Assembly (NCBI GenBank): GCA_963210315.1
Contig: OY723302.1
Coordinates: 1,612,001 to 1,676,000, forward strand
Length of the DNA stretch: 64,000 nt
Origin: Rhynchopus euleeides
Lineage: Eukaryota > Euglenozoa > Diplonemea > Diplonemida > Diplonemidae
Direction of reading: 5' to 3'
The notes beneath the pieces are model-generated. The model did no database searches. It had not been told where the DNA came from and saw nothing but the letters and a program-made list of their open reading frames with translations. This document shows, in pieces, positions 44,601 through 54,334 of the stretch (position 1 is the stretch's first letter; every line of letters starts with the position of its first letter). The position numbers were made by a program, and so were the translations under genes.

Positions 44601-45261
44601 CCTTCAGGGTGGAGGAGGACGGGGGAGCGACCACTCGTGACAGGTGTGCGTTGTGGGTGGAGTGGGTGCACGACAGAATGGCCAAAGGGTCCACGAGATC
44701 TCTGCACACATTCCGTTATCGAAGAGATGGGCACCTAGCTGTGACGACAGGCAACAAACAAATCTCATCTGTTAGTTGCCCCCAATAGGCTTGGCGACCT
44801 TCAAGACTGCTTGAAAGTCGTTTGAGTTCTCGTCTCAGCCCTCCAGACTGCAGTCTTAGACTCCCTCTTAGACATGGTGGCTGGAGTCCACCATGTGTGC
44901 ACCTTCAAAACAGAAGAGACCTGCATGACGAGGGCATCACCACCCACCGGGCCACCCGCTAGGTCCATTTTTCTTCTCCGCTTCTCTGCCTTCTTTGGAC
45001 TATTGGAGCTCTGTGCGGATCACGATGGGGTCACTTTCTATTTTTTTATGGCGTTTTTTCTGACTGTTTTACTGTCCCAAAATCACAAAAAAACCGCCAA
45101 AAATGAGACCGACCTTTTTTTTTTTCCAGAAAACCGGGAACCGGGAAACCCTGGTTTTGAAAACCGGAAAACCAGACCTATCTTATCCCCTGATTCTGGC
45201 CCAGATTTTTTGCAGAAATATTTCGATGAGCCATTTTAGGGCTCAAAATGGGCTCAAAGGG
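41615..45261. repeat. Giant inverted repeat, left arm
   Basis: Matches 54335-56783 in inverted orientation, close to 97% identical by eye in sampled stretches such as 43040-43290. Outer end GGCTTGTGGCCAACTAGCAG; inner end GGGCTCAAAATGGGCTCAAA. Differences include a roughly 527-bp segment present only here (42298-42825) and a 975-bp hAT insertion (44218-45192). The shared open frames (such as 42043-42363) change in ways that do not suggest selection, so no gene is called. Confidence 0.8.
44218..45192. mobile_element. hAT-like non-autonomous element, 975 bp, 8-bp TSD
   Basis: Terminal inverted repeats CAGGGTATAAGATAG (44218) and CTATCTTATCCCCTG (ending 45192). ATTCTGGC is duplicated exactly at 44210-44217 and 45193-45200. 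The right arm of the giant inverted repeat has this 8-mer once, at the uninterrupted empty site (complement of about 54396-54406). CAGGG termini with an 8-bp duplication are hallmarks of the hAT superfamily. The interior has no transposase; it contains a CG hairpin (44281-44305) and a GGCTGGGGGGCTCCGCC-type stretch also found at 4350-4365. Confidence 0.85.
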
Positions 45262-45475
45262 GGGTGTCGACTTTTCCCGGTATTTCCCGGCTTTTCCCGG
45301 AAATTCCCGGTTCCCTGGTTTTTTTCCCTTGGCGAAAATCCGTGAAAAAATACCCTCCGGAGGCCGGAAAAACCGGGAATCCAAAACCGGGAATGAAACT
45401 GAATCGACACCCCAGATTCCCGGTTTTTCCCGGTTTTCCCGGTTCCCGGTTTTTCGGGCCTGTGTTGTGGTAAGG
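45246..45475. repeat. TTTCCCGG-repeat palindromic tract
   Basis: Repeated TTTTCCCGG and CCGGGAAT units in both orientations. GGGTGTCGA at 45264-45272 and TCGACACCCC at 45403-45412 act as inner inverted ends. Probably the end of another small TIR or foldback element; no gene. Confidence 0.5.
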
Positions 45476-45641
45476 CCGGGGTTTGTAGGGGGAGATGCTC
45501 GCATTTTTTTTTCGGGGCCAAAATGGGTAGTTTTTGGACATCAGAGGGCACTGCGACCACGCACAGGCCTCGGAAACGCGATTCTCGGGCCTCAAATGAG
45601 AGACAGGTCCACACGAAAAAACGAATAGTGATGAACCCACA

Positions 45642-47313
45642 GAGGTTGCCCCATGCCTTGGAACCTATCTGCGAGGTTGCCCCATGCCTGGGAACCTATG
45701 TTAGAGGTTGCCCCATGCCTTGGAACCTATCTGCGAGGTTGCCCCATGCCTTGGAACCTATGTGAGAGGTTGCCCCATGCCTTGGAACCTATCTGCGAGG
45801 TTGCCCCATGCCTTGGAACCTATCTGCGAGGTTGCCCCATGCCTGGGAACCTATGTGAGAGGTTGCCCCATGCCTTGGAACCTATGTTAGAGGTTGCCCC
45901 ATGCCTTGGAACCTATCTGCGAGGTTGCCCCATGCCTGGGAACCTATGTTAGAGGTTGCCCCATGCCTTGGAACCTATGTGAGAGGTTGCCCCATGCCTT
46001 GGAACCTATCTGCGAGGTTGCCCCATGCCTGGGAACCTATGTGAGAGGTTGCCCCATGCCTTGGAACCTATGTGAGAGGTTGCCCCATGCCTTGGAACCT
46101 ATCTGCGAGGTTGCCCCATGCCTGGGAACCTATGTGAGAGGTTGCCCCATGCCTTGGAACCTATCTGCGAGGTTGCCCCATGCCTGGGAACCTATGTGAG
46201 AGGTTGCCCCATGCCTTGGAACCTATCTGCGAGGTTGCCCCATGCCTGGGAACCTATGTTAGAGGTTGCCCCATGCCTTGGAACCTATCTGCGAGGTTGC
46301 TCCATGCCTGGGAACCTATGTGAGAGGTTGCCCCATGCCTTGGAACCTATCTGCGAGGTTGCCCCATGCCTGGGAACCTATGTGAGAGGTTGCCCCATGC
46401 CTTGGAACCTATCTGCGAGGTTGCCCCATGCCTTGGAACCTATCTGCGAGGTTGCCCCATGCCTGGGAACCTATGTGAGAGGTTGCCCCATGCCTTGGAA
46501 CCTATGTTAGAGGTTGCCCCATGCCTTGGAACCTATCTGCGAGGTTGCCCCATGCCTGGGAACCTATGTTAGAGGTTGCCCCATGCCTTGGAACCTATGT
46601 GAGAGGTTGCCCCATGCCTTGGAACCTATCTGCGAGGTTGCCCCATGCCTGGGAACCTATGTGAGAGGTTGCCCCATGCCTTGGAACCTATGTGAGAGGT
46701 TGCCCCATGCCTTGGAACCTATCTGCGAGGTTGCCCCATGCCTGGGAACCTATGTGAGAGGTTGCCCCATGCCTTGGAACCTATCTGCGAGGTTGCCCCA
46801 TGCCTGGGAACCTATGTGAGAGGTTGCCCCATGCCTTGGAACCTATCTGCGAGGTTGCCCCATGCCTGGGAACCTATGTTAGAGGTTGCCCCATGCCTTG
46901 GAACCTATCTGCGAGGTTGCTCCATGCCTGGGAACCTATGTGAGAGGTTGCCCCATGCCTTGGAACCTATCTGCGAGGTTGCCCCATGCCTGGGAACCTA
47001 TGTGAGAGGTTGCCCCATGCCTTGGAACCTATCTGCGAGGTTGCCCCATGCCTGGGAACCTATGTTAGAGGTTGCCCCATGCCTTGGAACCTATCTGCGA
47101 GGTTGCTCCATGCCTGGGAACCTATGTTAGAGGTTGCCCCATGCCTTGGAACCTATCTGCGAGGTTGCCCCATGCCTTGGAACCTATGTGAGAGGTTGCC
47201 CCATGCCTTGGAACCTATCTGCGAGGTTGCCCCATGCCTTGGAACCTATCTGCGAGGTTGCCCCATGCCTTGGAACCTATCTGCGAGGTTGCCCCATGCC
47301 TGGGAACCTATGT
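45642..47313. repeat. Satellite S2, 31-bp units, about 54 copies
   Basis: Each unit starts GAGGTTGCCCCATGCC and continues with TTGGAACC or TGGGAACC, then TATCTGC, TATGTGA or TATGTTA. Because 31 is not a multiple of 3, each frame runs through all phases of the unit; most combinations have no stop, giving long 31-aa-periodic frames. A block of about 306 bp at 45894-46199 recurs exactly at 46514-46819, so there is a 620-bp (20-unit) higher-order repeat. It abuts the transposase gene downstream. Confidence 0.9.
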
Positions 47314-50300
47314 TACGAAGACGTCGACAGCAAAGAAGGATGGGTCGCGTACAACGCCCAGGGTACCGGATAGGCCGGTGTTCATTTCATTGGGCGCTCT
47401 CAATGTCGGGCAGGCGGAAGGTGCGTCCCTCAGGCTGTTTGCCCAGACCTTTGTCAGGGGACTGTACAGCCACCTGCCGCAGTCGGCGGGGTGTACCCTG
47501 GGGGAGTTCGAAGTCCTCCTCCGCTCCACCTACTTCATCGGTGGAGACTTCCTGGCCTACTCTGTGGCCTACCACCCCTCGCGCAACGAGCAGAGCCACG
47601 ACCATCCCGTGGACTCCAGACTTCGACGGCACGCCGTACGCCGCTTCTAACGCGTCGGCCGACTTCTGCCCCAGCTTCAGCTTCGACGACGACCGGCAGT
47701 CACCACCTCCACCGCCCGTGGCCCGCAGCCTCTTGTCACCTGGGGGCGACCAGCGGGCGGCATTCAAACGGCAAGGGGTGCTGTTTCTACGCACGTTGGT
47801 GCAAGAGTTGGATCCGGCGGCAGACCCCCACGGAGATCTTGTGCCACCAAGCGCCGCGGCGGTCGCTCCCCCACAGCACAGGCGGGAGGAAGTACCCCTG
47901 TCGCAGGGTGAAGACCTGCAAATGGCAAGCCCCCCACCACCACCACCAAGCGCCCCGGCGGTAGCTCCCCAACAGCGCAGCAGGGATGCAGCACCCCTGC
48001 CGCAGATGCCAAGCCCCCCCAAGAAGAAGCGGAAGGAGCCGACGCCTCCCTCGCCTGTGGGGGAGGATGCCGTGCACCGGGACACGCCGTCCTACGAGAA
48101 CCTGAGCGCAAAGAAGCTTTCAGTCCCCAGCCAGGCCACCCTCGACTCCATTGCGGAAAAGGCGGAGGTTAGACGCCGGTTCGAGGAGGAGTACAACACC
48201 TTGTTCACCCGGCTAATGGATGCCATCCCCCAGATGAACGGAGACGGCCTCCTGGAGTCTGTCCACCCGCGGGTGGATGCCACCATCAACGGGCATGCCC
48301 GTAAGAAGTTTCTGGAGGACTACCGCGAGGCGACGGTCCAGTTCCTGAGGGGCACGGGGTTTTCAGCAGACCTGCAGCACATCCTGACCGCACTTCGCCA
48401 GGGGACAATGCCGAGGGGGTGCACCCAGGCTTTGTCTGTGGGGGCGGGCAAGGCGATTACACGCCTGCGGTACCGGGTAATGCGGCGTCGTGTCGCTTTG
48501 GCCCGGAAACAGCGCTACGCAGCAGCGGCGGCGGCGCGCGAGGAGGAGGTGGGAACTGCCCCTGACCCCGACCGGGATGTGGTTGTGGGCGCTGGGTGTG
48601 GGACGTCGCAGACGATGGAAGAGGCGTTTGTGGCGAAGAAGGAGGCGAAGGAGTTCGGGAAGGACGCACGCCAAGCGGCTGGCCTGAACCGCCGCGGCCG
48701 CCCCGCCAAGCAGGCCGTGGTTGAGGCGGAGGAGAAGGCGGTGGAGGCGCGCAAGGAGGGGGCGAAAACCTCCAGTTACGCCGAGGCGTGGCAGGACCAC
48801 GACGCCGGACGCGTCCACCGCTACCTCGACGAGGCTGCCGAGATGCGCCTGAAGATGGCGGATCTGCGGAAGACGAAGGAGGAGAAGGATGCGGACCACC
48901 CGCTCCTCGGGCACAAGACGGAGGATGTGGATGTGAGAGCCTGGCTTCCCTTCTTTGGATACCCTGATGCCAGGACGGACTTCTCCTTCGCTGCCACTGG
49001 GTTCCACCCCTGGCAGCTCACCAAGCTCTACGACCTCTACGGCGGGGAAAAGGCATGCCCCCGTCGCTGCCTCCTCATCTCCCTGGTGTACCTCCGCCAC
49101 ATGCCCCTTTTGAAGAAGGAGGCTTACAAACAGCACCTCCCTGGTGTGTCCCTCGAGCGCGAGACTCTCTCGGCGGAGTACAACAAGGGGGTGATGCATC
49201 TGCTCTCCAGCATGGATGAGATCGGGACAGATGTGGAGGGTCGTCAGTGGTTCACGAAGCCCTGGGCTCACCGCTCAGTGAACCACTTCCCCTTCGAGCC
49301 CCTCGCGTCGCTTGCGGTGGACGTGTTCCCCGTGTACGTCTGTGCAAACAAGGCAGACTACAGCGGGTACTACTCCCGCCACGCGAAGAAGGTGCAGCTG
49401 TGCGTGACCGCCCTCGGGTTCATTGCGGGGTTGTCGGCGCTGAACCCCGGGCCCCGACCCGATGGGGATATCTGGGGATCCGCCAGGCAGGCCCCGAAGG
49501 CCGACAGCTACAAGCGGGTCCCCCTCCGGCCGAACGACATCGTACTCGGTGATGGGGCATATGCTGACGCAGCATGTGTGGTGATCCCGAACCGCCGCGT
49601 CGCGAAGTCCAACGACGAGAACAGGGCGTCGGACTTCGACTTCTTCACCCGCCTGCGTACTCCTGCGTGCGTGGAGTTTAACCGCGCACACGCTGCTGCC
49701 CGTTCGCGTGTGGAGAGGGCCATCGCACGGCTGAAGCAGTCGTTCAAGGTCTTCCGGGAGATCTGGAACCTGCAGAATGTCACGGGCGGCCTCGAATGGC
49801 TGAACTCGTGCTTCCAGGTGTGTGCCCACCTCCACAACTTCAGGCTTCGCTGGAGTATCCCGGAGATGCCCCTGTGCGGGTACACGCTCAAGGCGAGCAC
49901 GCTCACCCGCCAGCAGACCACGGCGAAGTACCCGTGGAGCGAGGCTGATGCTCTGGCCTCGCAGGCTGCGGCCGACGCCCTGCTGGAGTTGTGGGCTAAG
50001 AAGAAGAAGAAGGCCACGTGGCAGACCCTCGTAGCCAGGGAGGCATGGGGCGCCCTCACTGACGCCGAGCTGTCGGTGGAACCTGGGACCTGGAAGTCCT
50101 CCGCGAGCAGGGAGGTGTGGAGTCCCTCCGCCGATAAGGATCGGCTCTTCATGGACGGTGCGGAAGAGGATGACGTGGACGCGGGCAGTCTGCGGTCCTC
50201 GGAGTGTGGCGATCTGGAGAGCGGCGACTCGTCGGACACGGAAGATTCGTCTGACTTCTCCCCTTCTTCCTCTTCTTCCCCGCATACCTCTTCAACAACA

Positions 50301-50738
50301 ACGACTACTACTACTACTTCCTCTTCTGCCTCTTCGTCTGCATCTTCTTCATCTTCTGACGACGAGAGACCACGGAAAAAGAAGCGCACCTCCGAAGCCC
50401 CGCCCCCTGCGAAGGAGAAGAAGACCTCTGCGCAGCCGCAGAAGCAGGCGCCCCCTACGAAGGAGAAGAAGACCCCTGCGCAGCCGCAGAAGCAGGCGCC
50501 CCCTACGAAGGAGAAGAAGACCCCTGCGCAGCCGCAGAAGCAGGCGCCCCCTACGAAGGAGAAGAAGACCCCTGCGCAGCCGCAGAAGAAGCGGCCTTCA
50601 GAGAGCTCGCCTGCTAGCGGGACGGCCCCCCCAAACAAGAAACCCAGGGGGGGGTCTGCTACCCCCAAGCAAAAGGCCGCTCCGAAGAAGGGTGGGGCGA
50701 AGAAGCCCGGCGGGAAGGCTGCGAAGAAGGGCAGGTAA
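47314..50738 (+). CDS. PIF/Harbinger-like DDE transposase
   Basis: The long frame enters from the satellite (open from ATG 46986) and ends TAA 50736-50738. Real coding probably begins after 47313, in another frame to about 47606 (RPVFISLGALNVGQAEGASL...), where the frames are offset by one base at CCC (47605-47607); the start is unresolved. The catalytic core reads LAVDVFPVYV (Asp codon 49320), ILGDGAY-like VLGDGAY (Asp 49551) and RSRVERAIARLKQSF (Glu 49713), matching DDE_Tnp_4 proteins of the PIF/Harbinger group. An acidic/Ser-rich linker and a basic tail with four copies of a 16-aa KKTPAQPQKQAPPTKE unit follow (50410-50600), suited to DNA binding or nuclear import. No Myb-like partner gene seen. 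It lies in the loop of the giant inverted repeat. Confidence 0.75.
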
Positions 50739-51560
50739 TTGCCAGGCAGGGTCGAAGAGATGACGCCCTGCCTCGTTTTGTTATGATCTATGGTTTGCTT
50801 CGTTTCGTTATCTGTGATTTTGGGCTTGCAGAACTCAGTGCAGTTGACAGCTCTGATGAGCTGTGGCTACACTATTCCAGCAGGTATTTGTTTCGCATTC
50901 GTTTCGTCTGTCGAAGATCCATCGGCAGAAACTTTTCCGGGCCCGGGCTTTCCTTTTCGACCCCCCCCCCCCCGCCATATCAGGCGAGTGTCAGACATCC
51001 TTCCCAGTAAGTGGAAGATCCCGCGCTCTTCAACGCGCGGCCGAGGTATCATCCTTCCGAGATTCTTTCGGTGGAGCCTCCGACCTTCAGTGTCCTTCCC
51101 ACGTGCCTTTCCCTTTTTTAACCAAAGAAAGGAGCAGATCACGTCCATGTGGTGTGACTTACTTAGCGACTTGGATATCGTATCAGTTCTCGTGCGGTCG
51201 TCTCTCGTGGACTGTTTGTTGTTCCGTCAGCGGCATTCTGCCGGTGTGCCGTACCGTGTCGCAGATCAGACCGGACTGACAGGAGGCCCCCGCCCCCCCC
51301 CCCCCTACTCCCACTGGCCGTTGCGGATGCTTGCTGCAGCAAGCTTGGGGTTTGTCCAGCGGATGCTTTTTCATCACATGTCATTCACATATCATCGGGT
51401 TCTTCGGGTGTCCCATTCAAAAAAACACCCGAAAAATATCACAACTTTGCTAAACTGGACCCAACTCCCCATACTCTTTTTTTCGCCTTTTTTCATCGAA
51501 ATTCAGCGTTTTTTCCCCGATTTTTTTAAATTTTTTTGACAAAATTGGATATAATCGACA
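50739..51560. other. 3' flank of transposase gene
   Basis: No gene seen. C runs at 50962-50974 and 51290-51305. Bases 51411-51500 are an inverted match of 56890-56995 inside element O (AACTTTGCTAAACTGGACCC shared). Confidence 0.45.
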
Positions 51561-51561
51561 C

Positions 51562-52272
51562 CCCCCAAATGTCCAAAATAGGCCCACCCCAAAAAAAATT
51601 CGAAAAGGTCCCCCCCCACAGATTTTCCAGATTTCTGACAGAATTTCTCAGATTTTTCCAGATTTCTCAGATTTTCCAGAATTCTGAGAATTCTGGAAAA
51701 ATCTGGAAAAATCTGTCCAGAATCTGGCCAGATTTTTTCCAGAATTCTCAGATTTTTTCAGATTTCTCAGATTTTCCAGAATTCTGAAAATTCTGGAAAA
51801 ATCTGCCCAGAATCTGGACAGATTTTCTCAGATTTTGAAAATTCTGAAAAATCTGAAATCCCCAGAATCTGCCAGAATCTGTGAAATTCTGGCAGAATTC
51901 TGTCAAACCATGTTTATATGGTTTGACAGAATTCTGCCAGAATTTCACAGATTCTGGCAGATTCTGGGGATTTCAGATTTTTCAGAATTTTCAAAATCTG
52001 AGAAAATCTGTCCAGATTCTGGGCAGATTTTTCCAGATTTTTCAGAATTCTGGAAATTCTGAGAAATCTGGAAAAATCTGAGAATTCTGGAAAAAATCTG
52101 GCCAGATTCTGGACAGATTTTTCCAGATTTTTCCAGATTTCTCAGAATTCTGGAAAATCTGAGAAATCTGAGAAATCTGGAAAAATCTGAGAAATTCTGT
52201 CAGAAATCTGGAAAATCTGTGGGGGGGGACCTTTTCGAATTTTTTTTTGGGGTGGGCCTATTTTGGACATTT
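51562..52272. repeat. Foldback palindrome of about 710 bp
   Basis: Bases from GTCCAAAATAGGCCCACCCC on the left pair with GGGGTGGGCCTATTTTGGAC on the right. The axis is at TCAAACCATGTTTATATGGTTTGA (split near 51914). The arms consist of AGATTTTCCAG and CAGAATTCTG units and the box TTCGAAAAGGTCCCCCCC. Coding frames are repetitive and not called. Confidence 0.8.
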
Positions 52273-52294
52273 GGACCCATTTTCAAAGGAATTT

Positions 52295-54322
52295 CATACA
52301 TTGGGCGTTATTCCGTTACCAGTAACGGTAATAACGTTATTTTTGCGTTATTTTTTGACCCCAAAAAAGGCAGCATTTCCCGGTGAATCTGACCCGAAAC
52401 TCGGGTCCCTACCCCCCCTAAAAGAATTTTCTTGGGTAAAATATCACTCCAGGGGGCCACTCCGTGATGTCAAAAAATTGGAAAACGTTTTCTCCTAAAA
52501 TAACGCGTTATTTTTCCGTTATTTTCATGAAAACTTGCGTTATTCGGACAATTTTGCGGGCGGATGGTGTAGTTTTTGGTGGAGATGGCTCCAGAATACC
52601 CCCCTGGGACCATTTTTTGGATAATAACGCACGGACATGTCGAGTTTCGTGAAAAAATCATGTTTTTTGGCTTTTTCAAGGCAAATACTGCAGAAACCCC
52701 TGCAACCTTGCAGCATCCAATGTTCCTGGAGTGAAATTTGGAGTGAAAATCACTCCAAAATCACTCAGTGTGGACGCAGAAGTGAATCCTTCAGGAATAC
52801 ACCCGCACACCTCACATTGGCGGTGTATAAACCACCTGATATTTTTACTCGTTACGAGCGACGAAGTAGCGCGAAGTAGCGACGTGCCCATTTTTTCCCG
52901 GTCCGTTCTAAAATAGTTACGTTCCAAAAGTCCGTTACTGGTGCTGTCAAAGACGCTTCGCACAATATACGCACGAACTACCCAAAGTACGCTCGGGCTA
53001 CGCACGAAGTACGCAGGAACTACACAATTTGAACTTTCTTGCACCCCCCAGTCATTATTTGCACGCACTCCAGGTCCCATATTTGCACCAGTGCAAATAT
53101 GAGACCTGGAGTGCAAATATGAGGAATTTCCGAGTTCGTCGTGATGTGCAAAACATGACTGGGTTGTGCAAGAAACCATCATCTGCACCCCGTATCGGCC
53201 TCAATTGCACCCTCGTGCAGGTAAAAAAAGGCCTCGGGCCTCCGGCCCTCGGACCGTTTTTTAATTACGCACACGACCTTCGCGCGGAAAGTGTCATTCA
53301 GCCCTGCCAAACGTGCTCTACACACCACCCCCTTCATCAGGCAAGTGGGTTTGTAAGGGTGTGTGGAAGCGTCAACGCTCGGGTGCAGGAAATTTACATT
53401 TTGGTCGCAAATGGCGTTACACATGCACTATGCACAACGTGTGCACGATTTCGGCAGAACTACGCACAACCAACGCAATTTGGACCTTTCAACAACACCA
53501 TTCACGGTACTTCGATTTTGGGTGGGAAAGATGGGGCAAGGAAGTGGCAAAAACTGCGAAGAAGGTCGAAAATTTTCACATTTTCATCAGAAACCATATT
53601 CAACGGATTCCAATTTTCGGGTGAAATCAAGCAGGTTGGCACAATGGCTCATGTTCACCCAAAAATGCACCTACCAAACCTCTTTTGCTTGATTTTTGGG
53701 ACGGCATGGGTGATCCAGAGGCCAAAAATCACGATTTTTTCACCAATTCCTTCGACAACGGACAGTTCCAGACCACAAGGACCACATTTTGGGGTCAGAA
53801 TTTTCTCGGTCAAAAAATTCGAAAAATCTGAAATCTCTCGGAATTTTGAGCATTTTTTGAGATTGGCATGCCCATTTTAGACCCTTTGCGTGGCTCTAAA
53901 CCCAAAAATTTGCTCGAAAATGGCCTCAAATAGCCTAAAACAGCCCATTCTGGCCACCCCGAAAAAAAAATTCGAAAAGGGTCCCCCTATAGAAGTTGCC
54001 CAAAAATACCGAAAATAACGCGGTATTACCGGTAATAACGGTAATAACGTTACCGATAACGTTATTACCGTTACTGATAACGGTATTACCGTTACCGATA
54101 ACGGTAATAACGGTAATAACGTTACCGATAACGTTATTACCGTTCCTGATAACGGTAATAACGGTATTACCGTTATCGATAACGGTATAACGCGGAAAAA
54201 TAACGTTACCGATTTTCGGATAACGTTATTCGGCCGTTCTGGAACGTTATTAACGGTAAGTTATTTTACCGAAAAAATAACGGTATTACCGTTACTGGTA
54301 ACGCAATAACGCCCGATGTATG
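52295..54322. mobile_element. TIR element F with CGTTACCAGTAACG repeats
   Basis: Terminal inverted repeats CATACATTGGGCGTTATT (left) and the complement of CGCCCGATGTATG (right), followed by CGTTACCAGTAACGGTAATA. The direct repeat GAATTT flanks both ends (52289-52294, 54323-54328). The right subterminal 300 bp is a dense array of TAACG/CGTTA units. Inside are a GTGCAAATATGAG hairpin (53060-53125) and a fragment related to MITE E (52890-52930). A 283-codon frame at 53029-53880 has no recognisable domain. Confidence 0.75.
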
Positions 54323-54334
54323 GAATTTTTGAAT

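Noticed and set aside
45642..47313. Satellite-encoded repetitive protein as an independent gene
   Set aside because: All three frames are open because of the unit length and composition, so openness is not evidence for coding.
53029..53880. 283-codon plus-strand frame in element F
   Set aside because: Composition follows the hairpin and repeat sequence; no transposase motifs, and it crosses an obvious foldback.
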